NCBI GenBank assembly: GCA_030620655.1
Contig: JAUXEH010000041.1
Location: forward strand, 1 to 13,801
DNA from: Candidatus Aminicenantota bacterium
GTDB taxonomy: Bacteria; Acidobacteriota; Aminicenantia; Aminicenantales; Aminicenantaceae
DNA length: 13,801 nucleotides
Direction: 5' to 3'
The translations under genes were made by a program, and so were the position numbers. Below are positions 5,927-13,665 of the stretch, one piece after another; position 1 is the first letter of the stretch, and each line of letters begins with the position of its first letter. The notes below the pieces were generated by a model. The model was not told the DNA's origin. It saw only the letters and a list, made by a program, of their open reading frames with translations, and searched no databases.

Positions 5927-8064
5927 AAAAAAGCGTGATATTGATCATATGTGCGGCCCTGTTGTGGGGATGTACCACCCTGAGCAAAAATTACAAGCTC
6001 GGCTATCAGGAGTCCATGAACAAGAACTGGGACAAGGCCATCGAGTACTATGAGCGTGCCATACTGGAGGATCCCTCGAACTCGTATTACCGCCTGGGCC
6101 TGGTCCGGGCGAGGGTCTCGGCCTCCACCTTCCACTGGACAGAAGCCCGGAAGCTCGCCATCGACGACCAGGTCGATGAGGCCCTGGCTGAATACGACCA
6201 GGCCCTGTCCTACGATCCCGACAACCGCCTCATCCTGAACGAAGCCCGGCGCCTGCTCAAGCAGCAGCAGCAGCCGGAGGCGCCCCCGGCCGAGATGCTG
6301 TATGAGCCGCCCGTGAAGCTGGCTGTGAGCGACCAGCCCATCACCCTGAAGTTTTCCCGGGACGTCAGCCTCAAGTCCATCTTCCAGGCGTTGTCCAAGT
6401 ATGCGGAAGTCAATATCATCTTCGATGACGGCTTCCGGGACAAGCCCTTTTCCATCGACCTGACCGACATGAGTTTCGAACAGGCACTCGACCGGCTGTG
6501 CATGGCCAGCAAACACTTCTTCCGGGTGGTGGATGAGAAGACGGTCCTCGTCCTCGTGGACCAGCCGCAGAATCGCATGAAGTATGAGCAGCAGGCCATA
6601 AAGACCTTCTACCTGATCAACATCGAGGCCCAGGAGGTGCAGCAGCCGCTGATGCAGATGGTTCGCTCCCAGACAGGGATCCCCCAGATCAGCCACAACA
6701 AGTCCAACAATTCGATCACCATCCGGACCACACCGGCCCGGCTGAAGCTGGCCGAGCAGGTCATCCGGCTCTGGGACAAGCCCAAGGGCGAGGTCCTGGT
6801 GGAGCTGGAGCTCATGGAGGTGTCGCGACAGAAGCTGCGCGACCTGGGTCTGGAGCTGGATCAGTACGGCGCCGGCATCGCCTACACGGCGGGATTGGAC
6901 GAGGGAGGATGGCTCAACCTGGGAGACGTGGATTTTTCCAGGAAAGAGAATTACTCCATTGCCATCCCCTCCGCCTATCTCCGTTTTTTGGAGACGGACG
7001 TGGAGTCCAAGCTCATCGCCCAGCCGCAGCTGCGCGGCGTGCACGGGGAGAAGATCGAGTACATGGTGGGGGACGAGGTCCCCATCCCCAATTCCACCTT
7101 CCAGGCCTTTGCCGGGGGAGGGATCGCCTCGACCCCGGTCGTTAACTACGATTACAAAAACGTCGGCATCGAGATCGCGATCACGCCCACGGTCCACTCC
7201 CTAGACGAGGTCACGCTCGAGTTGGATGTCAAGATCAAGGCCCTGGCCGGTTCGGGATTCGCGGATCTTCCGGTCATCACATCCCGCCAGATCAAGAACG
7301 TCATGCGGCTGCGCGACGGCGAGACCAACCTCCTGATGGGCCTGCTCAAGGACACGGAGCGGACCACCCTCAAGGGCATCCCCGGGATCAAGGAGATCCC
7401 CATCATCGGGGCCCTGTTCTCCTATACCGACCAGGAGATACAGCAGACCGACGTGATCATGACCATCACGCCCCATATCCTGCGCAGCATCCCGCTCGGG
7501 CCCGAGGACTATGCCCCCATCTGGCTGCCATTGGAAGGGATCTCAGGGAGTGAAGGGGGCGGCCGCCTGCCCCGGATACGCGGCCGGGACTCCTCGGCGA
7601 CCGATGATCTGATGGATGTGCGCCGGACCGATCGCCCTCAGCAGGAAAGGGGGCGCAACCGCATCACCCTCTCTCCGCCGGGATTCGAGACCGGCACCGG
7701 CCGGGAGGCCCGGGTCAACGTGAGCATGACAACAGAGGAAGAGCTGCAGAACATGACCCTGAACATCTCCTTCGATCCGCAGGTGCTGAAGCTCAAGGCC
7801 ATCGTGCGCGGCAATGTGCTCGCGCGCCTGGGTGAGAACCCGTCCGTGCTGGAGAACATCGACAACGCCTCGGGCACCTGCATCATCGGGTTTACCGCTC
7901 CGCTGAACCAGAGCATCCGCGGATCCGGGAACATCGTGACACTGGTGTTCGACGCTCTGGCCTCAGGCCGGAGCGAGGTGGCGGTCAGCAGCATCTCCGC
8001 TAACAGCACTCGAGGGCAGCCGGTCTCGTTCGACTCCACCACCAGCAACATCAGGATCCGCTGA
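5923..8064 (+). CDS. Secretin lipoprotein with TPR and C-terminal cohesin domains
   Basis: Outer-membrane secretin (GspD/PilQ family) through which the filament or substrate would exit. The start has the strongest ribosome site of the operon (AGGAGAGG, 5911-5918). A lipoprotein signal ends in LLWGC with Cys17, suggesting self-targeting to the outer membrane without a separate pilotin. Residues about 22-105 hold two TPR-like units (ending DPSN and DPDN), 140-205 an STN domain, 227-290 an N1-type secretin domain, and 345-522 the secretin core (VGDEVPIP, ITPTVHS, LPVITSRQ, GIPGIKEIPIIGALF, VIMTITPHIL). A charged linker (about 525-578) leads to a cohesin-like domain (580-713) with alternating beta strands such as LNISFDPQVLKLKAI and GNIVTLVFDA. 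Similar secretin-cohesin fusions are, to my knowledge, annotated in Geobacter-type systems. It is last in the operon and followed by hairpins. Confidence 0.93.
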   Translation: MKKSVILIICAALLWGCTTLSKNYKLGYQESMNKNWDKAIEYYERAILEDPSNSYYRLGLVRARVSASTFHWTEARKLAIDDQVDEALAEYDQALSYDPDNRLILNEARRLLKQQQQPEAPPAEMLYEPPVKLAVSDQPITLKFSRDVSLKSIFQALSKYAEVNIIFDDGFRDKPFSIDLTDMSFEQALDRLCMASKHFFRVVDEKTVLVLVDQPQNRMKYEQQAIKTFYLINIEAQEVQQPLMQMVRSQTGIPQISHNKSNNSITIRTTPARLKLAEQVIRLWDKPKGEVLVELELMEVSRQKLRDLGLELDQYGAGIAYTAGLDEGGWLNLGDVDFSRKENYSIAIPSAYLRFLETDVESKLIAQPQLRGVHGEKIEYMVGDEVPIPNSTFQAFAGGGIASTPVVNYDYKNVGIEIAITPTVHSLDEVTLELDVKIKALAGSGFADLPVITSRQIKNVMRLRDGETNLLMGLLKDTERTTLKGIPGIKEIPIIGALFSYTDQEIQQTDVIMTITPHILRSIPLGPEDYAPIWLPLEGISGSEGGGRLPRIRGRDSSATDDLMDVRRTDRPQQERGRNRITLSPPGFETGTGREARVNVSMTTEEELQNMTLNISFDPQVLKLKAIVRGNVLARLGENPSVLENIDNASGTCIIGFTAPLNQSIRGSGNIVTLVFDALASGRSEVAVSSISANSTRGQPVSFDSTTSNIRIR

Positions 8065-8072
8065 GATTCATA

Positions 8073-8100
8073 TCGCCTTGGAAGCATTTCCAATAGGCGA
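8073..8100 (+). terminator. Hairpin after the secretin gene
   Basis: TCGCC (8073-8077) with GGCGA (8096-8100) and TTGGAA (8078-8083) with TTCCAA (8088-8093) give an 11-bp stem, a two-base bulge (8094-8095) and a GCAT loop, starting nine bases after the stop codon. No T tract follows, so it may be an mRNA 3'-end stabiliser or a Rho-linked terminator and not an intrinsic one. Confidence 0.5.
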
Positions 8101-8104
8101 ACTC

Positions 8105-8135
8105 CCATCCCTCCTCGCCGAAGACCCAACCACCC
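8105..8135 (+). repeat. Intergenic repeat unit C, middle copy
   Basis: CCATCCCTCC (8105-8114) and CCCAACCACCC (8125-8135) repeat the two blocks found in the same order at 178-187 and 190-200. The spacer here is ten bases instead of two. Confidence 0.4.
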
Positions 8136-8143
8136 ACCCTCAT

Positions 8144-8180
8144 GCGGCTCAGACGGATAGGAGCTCGCCTTTTTTCTTTT
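8144..8180 (+). terminator. Putative intrinsic terminator of the secretin operon
   Basis: GCG (8144-8146) pairs with CGC (8166-8168), and GCTC (8147-8150) with GAGC (8161-8164), giving a seven-pair stem with one bulged T (8165) and a ten-base loop. One base later the run TTTTTTCTTTT (8170-8180) follows. It lies 80 bases beyond the secretin stop and before the tRNA promoter, so it would separate the two transcription units. Confidence 0.6.
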
Positions 8181-8231
8181 CACGATACTCTATAACGGAT
8201 TTGGAAATGCCTACTATCGCTTTCCAGGCAA

Positions 8232-8260
8232 TTGACTTCCCGGCAGGATTTCGCTACAAT
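8232..8260 (+). promoter_or_regulatory. Sigma-70-type promoter of the tRNA gene
   Basis: TTGACT (8232-8237) and TACAAT (8255-8260) are separated by 17 bases, one mismatch each from consensus. Transcription would start near 8267, only a few bases before the mature tRNA 5' end at 8271, as is common for monocistronic tRNA genes. Confidence 0.85.
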
Positions 8261-8270
8261 TCTGTCCTTC

Positions 8271-8344
8271 GGCGGTGTAGCTCAGGAGGTCAGAGCATAC
8301 GGCTCATATCCGTAGTGTCGGGGGTTCGAGTCCCTCCACCGCCA
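8271..8344 (+). tRNA. tRNA-Met (anticodon CAT), elongator type
   Basis: A complete cloverleaf is visible. The acceptor stem GGCGGTG/CACCGCC is fully paired; the D stem is GCTC/GAGC with a nine-base loop; the anticodon stem TACGG/CCGTA is perfect; the anticodon CAT is at 8305-8307; the variable loop has five bases; the T stem GGGGG/CCCTC has one G-T pair and its loop is TTCGAGT. The discriminator is A8344, and CCA is not encoded. The G1-C72 pair argues against initiator tRNA, which is unpaired there in bacteria. The sequence resembles elongator tRNA-Met of other bacteria (for example Bacillus). The alternative is tRNA-Ile with CAT, the substrate of TilS, whose gene lies just downstream, but I consider it less likely. 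The base 3' of the anticodon-loop A is T8309 where A is usual. Confidence 0.95.
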
Positions 8345-8380
8345 TATCCTCCGCATCCTCTTCCCGGCCTATGCAGTCCG

Positions 8381-8395
8381 GGCGGAAGACCCGCC
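8381..8395 (+). terminator. Short hairpin downstream of the tRNA
   Basis: GGCGG (8381-8385) and CCGCC (8391-8395) form a five-pair GC stem with loop AAGAC, 37 bases after the tRNA. Only TTCC follows, so it is a weak terminator candidate and may instead stop 3' trimming of the precursor. Confidence 0.3.
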
Positions 8396-8540
8396 TTCCA
8401 ACCTCCCCCACCCGGTCCGCCCTGAAAGGACGAAATCCATACTTTCTTTCACCTCCCCATGCGCTCGGACTGAAAACGGCCGGCGTCCGAACTCCGCCCG
8501 GTCATCATCCATGCATGTGGATTGCGGCTGGCGTTTGAGG

Positions 8541-8546
8541 TACAAT
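8541..8546 (+). promoter_or_regulatory. Possible -10 element of tilS
   Basis: TACAAT, identical to the tRNA promoter's -10, stands 20 bases before the chosen tilS ATG. No convincing -35 lies 16-18 bases upstream; the nearest TTGCGG (8522-8527) is only 13 bases away. If real, it rules out the upstream TTG start at 8522. Confidence 0.35.
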
Positions 8547-8566
8547 CGTCAGAGAGAAACGGTGAC

Positions 8567-9937
8567 ATGGATGCTCTAGATAATGCCCGGGATACGATCC
8601 GCAGACACGGTCTCGTGGACGCGGGGGAGCGTGTCTTGCTGGCCTGCTCGGGAGGGGCCGACTCCACCTGCCTGCTGCACGTCATGCAGGCCCTCGCTCC
8701 CGAGGGATCCTGGGGCCTGGCCGTGGCCCACTTCAACCACCGCCTGCGCCGCGATGCCGACCGGGATGAGCACTTTGTCCGAGACCTGGCGGCTTCCTGC
8801 GGCCTCCCCTTTTATTCCGGTTCCCGGGATGTGGCCGCCTACGCCCGGGAGAAGGGCATGAACCTGGAGGAGGCGGGCCGTGACCTGCGCTACGCGTTCC
8901 TGGAGAAAACCGCCGACGACATCGGCGCGGCCCGGATCGCCACGGCCCATACCATGGATGATCAGGCGGAGACCTTCCTCATGCGCCTCCTGCGCGGCAG
9001 CGGCCGGAGCGGCCTGACCGGCATCCCGGTCCGGCGGGGCAGACTCATCGTCCGGCCCCTGATCCGGGTGACTCGGGCCGAGGTGGAAGCATACCTCGAG
9101 GGCCAGGCATGGGCCTATCGCACCGACGCCAGCAACCGGGACCGCAGGTATTTGCGCAACCGCATACGCCTGGAACTCCTGCCTTTCCTCCGGGACCGTT
9201 TCGACCCCGGCATTATCCCCCGCCTGGGCCGCCTCGTGGATGTTCTCCAGGCAGAGGAAGCCTGGCTGGAATCGGGTGTGGACGCGGCCTCTTCCGGGGC
9301 GATCCTGGCCGATCAGGATTCCATCAGGCTCGACATGAACGCACTGTCCGGCCTCCCTCTCGCGCTGCGGCGGCGCCTGGTGCGCCGGTTCCTCTCCCTG
9401 CTGCGGGGAGACCTGCGCCGCATCTCGTTCAAGGATATCGAGACCATCCTGACCCTGGAAGAGGGGAGGGACTTCACACTGGAAAAGGGCCTTGTGCTCC
9501 GGCGGGAGCGGGACCGGGTGGGGATCCGTCCGGATCCTCCGCCCCGTATGAGCTACCAATTCTCCTGGGACCCGGCCGCGCCCCTTCACATCCCCGAGCT
9601 GGGCCTGACCCTCTCGGGCGAGGTCCTCCCCGCTTCCCGGCGGGGCTCTCTGAAGACTGACGACCGGAGAGAGGCTGGGCTGGACGCCGGAACACTGCGC
9701 CTCCCCCTCACCGTGCGCTGCCGCCGTGACGGGGACCGCTACCGTCCCTTGGGCGCCCCGGGCCGGGCCAAGCTCAAGGAGATCTTCCGAGCTCGTGGTG
9801 TGGCGCCGGAAGAACGCGACCGCCGCCCCGTTTTCGTCTCCGGTGAGAGCATCGTGTGGGTCCTGGGCCTCCCGGTTTCCGAAGTTCACAAGATCTCGGA
9901 ATCCACCTCCCAGGTCCTCCTCATCCGCGTGGAGTAG
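8567..9937 (+). CDS. tilS: tRNA(Ile)-lysidine synthetase TilS
   Basis: ATP-dependent enzyme that attaches lysine to C34 of tRNA-Ile with anticodon CAU, converting it from reading AUG to AUA. The protein has 456 residues from the ATG at 8567. The PP-loop nucleotide-binding motif SGGADS is at residues 28-33, and the TilS signatures VAHFNHRLRRDADRDEHFV and ATAHTMDDQAETFLMRLLRGSG follow. Middle and C-terminal TilS domains are present, ending with RDGDRYRPLGAPGRAKLKEIF. An in-frame TTG at 8522 would add 15 residues, but they show no conservation-like pattern and precede the likely -10, so I chose the ATG, preceded by a modest AGAGAG site. It is next to a CAT tRNA and overlaps the convergent asnB by 17 bases. 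Confidence 0.95.
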   Translation: MDALDNARDTIRRHGLVDAGERVLLACSGGADSTCLLHVMQALAPEGSWGLAVAHFNHRLRRDADRDEHFVRDLAASCGLPFYSGSRDVAAYAREKGMNLEEAGRDLRYAFLEKTADDIGAARIATAHTMDDQAETFLMRLLRGSGRSGLTGIPVRRGRLIVRPLIRVTRAEVEAYLEGQAWAYRTDASNRDRRYLRNRIRLELLPFLRDRFDPGIIPRLGRLVDVLQAEEAWLESGVDAASSGAILADQDSIRLDMNALSGLPLALRRRLVRRFLSLLRGDLRRISFKDIETILTLEEGRDFTLEKGLVLRRERDRVGIRPDPPPRMSYQFSWDPAAPLHIPELGLTLSGEVLPASRRGSLKTDDRREAGLDAGTLRLPLTVRCRRDGDRYRPLGAPGRAKLKEIFRARGVAPEERDRRPVFVSGESIVWVLGLPVSEVHKISESTSQVLLIRVE

Positions 9938-11834
9938 CTCCCCAGTTTTCGCGCCAGATCTCGAAGACCAGTAAAGCCCACAGCTGATGGCTGTAGTTGG
10001 CCTTTCCCGATAGATGCCGGTCGATCATCCGTTTGACGGCCGGGTAGTGGAAGTAGCCCCCGTCCCTCATCCGCTCTTCGTTCAGGTGATCGAGCATGAG
10101 GTCCTTGAGCTCGCTGCACAGCCAGTGTTTGATGGGGATGCTGAAGCCCTCCTTGCGGCGGTAGATGTTCTCCCGGGGAAGGAGGCGCTCCATGGCCTTC
10201 TTGAAGATCCATTTGGTGGTCATCCCCCGGAGCTTGAGGTCGCCCGGCAGCCGGAAGATGAACTCGACGATTTTGTGATCCAGGAGGGGGACCCGGGTTT
10301 CCAGGGAGGCGGCCATGCTCATGCGGTCCACCTTGACCAGGATGTCGTCCACCAGATACGTGCGCAGGTCCAGGAAACACTCCCCGGAGGTGGCGTCGAA
10401 GCCGTCCATGGCGTCGAACTCCTCCCGGAGGGGAGGCCGGGTGTTTACGGGCCGGATCCCGCCCAGCGCCTCTGCCAAGGCGTCTGAATAGAGGTCGCCT
10501 TTATCCCGGTCCGAGAGGAACGTCATCCAGCGGAAGTGCCTGAGGCCGGGGGCCTGTTCCAGGCCCAGGCAGTAGCGCTGAAGCTTGTTCCAGACGCCCT
10601 TCTTCTGGGGGGAGGGGGGGAACCGCCGCACGAGGGGCGGAAGGGCTCGATGCAGCGGGGCCAGCCAGGGCTTCTGTGCCAGCTTCTGGGCCTGATAGTG
10701 CTCATACCCAGCGAACAGTTCGTCCCCCCCGTCTCCGGAGAGGATCACGGTGACATGCCTGCGCGCCATCTCGGACACGAGGAAGGTGGGGAAGATGGAG
10801 AAGTCGCCCAGGGGCTCGTCCAGGTGCCGGACCAGCCTCTCGGTAAGCTCTAGGGCCTTCGGCTGGAGCACGAATTCCTCGTGTTCGGTGTCGAAGGCCC
10901 GCGCGACCCGGCGGGCATGGTCCAGCTCGTCGTATGTCCGGTCCTCGAACCCGATGGAGAAGGTCTTGAGGGGATTGGCCCCCAGTTCACGCATGAGGCC
11001 CACGATGGCGGAGGAGTCGATCCCCCCGCTCAAAAAGGCGCCCAGCGGCACGTCGCTGATCAGCCGCATCTTGACCGATTCCTTGAGCAGGGCATACAGC
11101 TCATCGGTCAGCGTGTTCAACTGTTCCGTGTCGACGTGCCCCATGGGTTCAGCCGGCGGCTTGACCTGCCAGTACGATTTTATCTCCATGCGGCCCCGGC
11201 TGAACTCCAGCGTGCACCCGGCCGGCAGCTTGTGTATGTCCCGGTAGATGGAAAGGGGGGAAGGTATGTACTCGAGGGTCAGGAAGAGGTCAAGCGCCTG
11301 CGGCTCCAGCTCCCGCGGGACCCGGGGATAGGCCAGGAGCGCCTTGAGCTCCGAGCCGAAAACCAGCGTCCCGTCCCCGAGCAGGGTGTAGTAAAGGGGC
11401 TTGATGCCGAGCCGGTCGCGGATCAGGACCAGTTTTTCCCGGCGGCCGTCCCAGATGGCGGTGGCGAACATGCCCCTGAGTCTACCGGCAAACGCCATGC
11501 CCCATTCTTCATACGCGTGCAGGACCGCCTCTGTATCGGTGCGGGTGGCAAAGCGGTGGCCCCGGCCCTGCAGCTCTTCCCTCAGCTCCGGGAAGTTGTA
11601 GACCTCGCCGTTGTGGGCCGCCCAGACGGTGCCGTCCTCGTTGGACAGGGGCTGGTGGCCGCCCTGAACATCGAGGATGCTGGGCCGCCTCGCGCCCAGC
11701 CCGATCCTGTCTGCAGCGAAGATGCCCTCATCGTCCGGTCCCCGGTGGAAAATGGTGCGGCACATGGAAGAGAGGATGTCGCGCACTTCGCCCCTGCCGA
11801 ACGCTTGACCTGAGAAGCCGCAGATGCCGCACAT
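9921..11834 (-). CDS. asnB: Glutamine-dependent asparagine synthetase / amidotransferase (AsnB family)
   Basis: Transfers ammonia from glutamine to aspartate via a beta-aspartyl-AMP intermediate, or amidates another acceptor in cell-surface pathways. The protein has 637 residues. The start is fixed by Cys2 of MCGICGFSG, the catalytic nucleophile of class II glutamine amidotransferases. RDRLGIKPLYY and SYWQVKP mark the amidotransferase-to-synthetase part. The synthetase PP-loop SGGIDSS is at residues 269-275, and SGDGGDE at 366-372. It is longer than E. coli AsnB (554) and resembles the 610-640-residue forms often found with surface-polysaccharide genes. It lies four bases after the stop of the membrane glycosyltransferase-like gene, so a shared mRNA is likely. 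The ATG has only GAG-type ribosome complementarity. An upstream in-frame start at 11921 is rejected. Confidence 0.93.
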   Translation of the reverse strand: MCGICGFSGQAFGRGEVRDILSSMCRTIFHRGPDDEGIFAADRIGLGARRPSILDVQGGHQPLSNEDGTVWAAHNGEVYNFPELREELQGRGHRFATRTDTEAVLHAYEEWGMAFAGRLRGMFATAIWDGRREKLVLIRDRLGIKPLYYTLLGDGTLVFGSELKALLAYPRVPRELEPQALDLFLTLEYIPSPLSIYRDIHKLPAGCTLEFSRGRMEIKSYWQVKPPAEPMGHVDTEQLNTLTDELYALLKESVKMRLISDVPLGAFLSGGIDSSAIVGLMRELGANPLKTFSIGFEDRTYDELDHARRVARAFDTEHEEFVLQPKALELTERLVRHLDEPLGDFSIFPTFLVSEMARRHVTVILSGDGGDELFAGYEHYQAQKLAQKPWLAPLHRALPPLVRRFPPSPQKKGVWNKLQRYCLGLEQAPGLRHFRWMTFLSDRDKGDLYSDALAEALGGIRPVNTRPPLREEFDAMDGFDATSGECFLDLRTYLVDDILVKVDRMSMAASLETRVPLLDHKIVEFIFRLPGDLKLRGMTTKWIFKKAMERLLPRENIYRRKEGFSIPIKHWLCSELKDLMLDHLNEERMRDGGYFHYPAVKRMIDRHLSGKANYSHQLWALLVFEIWRENWGATPRG

Positions 11835-11838
11835 GATC

Positions 11839-13665
11839 TCAATCAGGCATGTACACGGGGACGATGTCCACCTCGAACCACGCGCCGAGGTAGCGCCTTT
11901 CGTCCTCATCCTCTTCCTCATAGTGGGGTATGGAACCCTTGGCCGCCCGGACAGATAGCTTGTAGAGGTGGATCCATTCGTTCATCCGGAACACCCTGCG
12001 GGGCGTGAAGGTCACCGAGCCCCACGCCTTGTACCCCAGGGAGACCTGTTTGGTCTCCCCGGCGAAACTCACGGTCACGGTGTTGGACAGCCGGAGGTTG
12101 TTGAGTATCCGGAAGGTGATTTCTTTGATGGGGTACCAGGTCTTGAGCAGCATTTCGGCTTTGTGGGGGCCCCGGGTCCAGAACCCGTGCCGCTCGAGCT
12201 CCGAGGTCGTGCGTGGATGGAAGTTGTCGTCCAGGAAATACAGCCAGGCGTATTTGATGCCCACCGACTGGCGGTTCGCAGGCGGATGGGAGTTGGTGGG
12301 CAGGTTGTTGATGAGCGTGAGCTCCACCGGCAGGAGCTTGAAAGGGAGGCGCTTGGCATGGGTGGCGGGGAAATGGCTGTGGGGCAGCGGATTTATCAGG
12401 ATCGGGGCGATGAACAGGGACGCCGCCACCCAGCTCAGGGTGAGCGGCTTGATCTTGACCTCCAGAGGAGCCAGGAAGAAGAACAGGGGATAGATGCTGA
12501 GGAAATACCGGTTGGCCAGGGCGCCGCCTCCCCCCGCGTAGTTGTCGGGCATCAAGACGATGAAGATCAGGATCTCTCCGGCCAGGGTGATGAACAGCAG
12601 CCACTGGTAGAAACGTTTCCTGCGGGCGAGAAACAGGATCAGGGCCATGATGGCCGGGAAGAAATACCAGGTGATGCCCGAGAACCGGCCGAAGAAATAG
12701 TAGAAGAGGTTGGAAAGATAGACCCGGGGGTAGTAGCGGTGCCTTTGGAAGTATCCCTCGGAGGTCATGACACCGGCTTGGGCCGTCTCGAAGGTCAGGT
12801 GTTCCTTTTCCAGGGGATACCCGCCCTGTCCGTAAAATGTCTTGCGGTTGCCTCCCTGGTAGTTCCACTCCCCGGTGATCCACTGGTTGATCCCGAACAG
12901 GCTGACGGCCACGGCCAGGAAAATAACGATCTTCAGCGCGGCCTTGACCCACCTCTTCTGGACCAGCGTGAACAGGACCAGCGGGCCCATGAGAGCCAGG
13001 TTGGGAAGCTTGGAGAAGACCGCCAGGCCGGCCAGGGCGCAGGCCAGGTAATCCGAGGCGTCCGAGAGCAGAAAGTTGTGCAGCTTTCCTCGCGCGGCTT
13101 CCTCTGTCCCGGAATCGCCGCGGGTGTGCTTGTAGAGCCAGAGGAAGAGCACGGCAAAGACCAGGAACAGGTTGAAGAAGTCCGGCTGGAGCCAGAGGAA
13201 GTACACGGCCGCCACCGAGCCGAACAGGAACGTGAAAATCGAAATAAGGGCCAAGGCGCTCCGGTTGGCGGAGGAGGCATAGGCGAAGCCCATGAGCAGG
13301 ATCAGCCCCAGGAGGAGGGAGTGAAAGACCAGGAAGCCGTTGGCCTGAAAGAGCTTGACCAGGGGTGCCGTGAACAGCGAATAGGCCCACGACTTGGCAT
13401 AGTACAGCTTGCCGTCCTTGGCCTTCTTGAGGAAGATCCCTTTGGGGTCGGTATTGAACACGCGGTAGTAACGGATGAGGTCCTGGCGGGTGTATTCGAT
13501 GTCCCCGTCCTGCGCCAGGCTGTCCGTCATCATGTAGTAGACGGCCTCGTCCGCGAACAGGAAGTTTCTCTGCAGGGCCTGGAGGTTGGAGAAAAGCGCC
13601 GCCCCCAGGGCGAACACGAAGATGAGGAGGATGATGGCCTGGAATGTCCGCCTCCGGGTGAGCAT
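11839..13665 (-). CDS. GT-C-like multi-pass membrane protein with C-terminal soluble domain
   Basis: Probable membrane glycosyltransferase of the GT-C/PMT-ArnT type, which transfers sugars from lipid carriers on the periplasmic face. The 608-residue protein begins with a helix (about 8-28) followed by a periplasmic loop with ADEAVYYMM (Asp39-Glu40), the position of the catalytic acidic pair in GT-C enzymes, then AKSWAYSLFTAPL. About nine to eleven further hydrophobic segments reach residue 425. The last 180 residues (about 430-608) are soluble, beta-rich in appearance, with an unusual acidic patch YEEEDEDERR near 580. I do not recognise this domain; a sugar-binding or beta-sandwich module is possible. 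GGTAAG just before the ATG is a weak ribosome site. The partner gene asnB follows by four bases. The precise donor and acceptor are unknown, and it could be a non-catalytic membrane protein. Confidence 0.65.
   Translation of the reverse strand: MLTRRRTFQAIILLIFVFALGAALFSNLQALQRNFLFADEAVYYMMTDSLAQDGDIEYTRQDLIRYYRVFNTDPKGIFLKKAKDGKLYYAKSWAYSLFTAPLVKLFQANGFLVFHSLLLGLILLMGFAYASSANRSALALISIFTFLFGSVAAVYFLWLQPDFFNLFLVFAVLFLWLYKHTRGDSGTEEAARGKLHNFLLSDASDYLACALAGLAVFSKLPNLALMGPLVLFTLVQKRWVKAALKIVIFLAVAVSLFGINQWITGEWNYQGGNRKTFYGQGGYPLEKEHLTFETAQAGVMTSEGYFQRHRYYPRVYLSNLFYYFFGRFSGITWYFFPAIMALILFLARRKRFYQWLLFITLAGEILIFIVLMPDNYAGGGGALANRYFLSIYPLFFFLAPLEVKIKPLTLSWVAASLFIAPILINPLPHSHFPATHAKRLPFKLLPVELTLINNLPTNSHPPANRQSVGIKYAWLYFLDDNFHPRTTSELERHGFWTRGPHKAEMLLKTWYPIKEITFRILNNLRLSNTVTVSFAGETKQVSLGYKAWGSVTFTPRRVFRMNEWIHLYKLSVRAAKGSIPHYEEEDEDERRYLGAWFEVDIVPVYMPD

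Noticed and set aside
5869..7197. Long minus-strand open frame opposite the secretin gene
   Set aside because: The plus strand encodes clear STN, N1 and secretin motifs here; the antisense frame is a GC shadow.
8271..8344. Initiator tRNA-fMet
   Set aside because: The acceptor stem starts with a paired G1-C72 and lacks the three G-C pairs of the initiator anticodon stem.
8078..8425. Open frame of 115 codons covering the tRNA
   Set aside because: It spans a hairpin, a terminator, a promoter and a complete tRNA gene, so it is a chance frame.
8522..8566. TTG start extending TilS by 15 residues
   Set aside because: It lies upstream of the likely -10 at 8541-8546 and lacks a ribosome site, and the normal TilS N-terminus begins shortly before the PP-loop, which fits the ATG at 8567.
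11835..11921. Upstream in-frame start for asnB (adds 29 residues)
   Set aside because: Class II amidotransferases need Cys at position 2 after the initiator Met, which fixes the start at 11834; the extension also overlaps the upstream gene.
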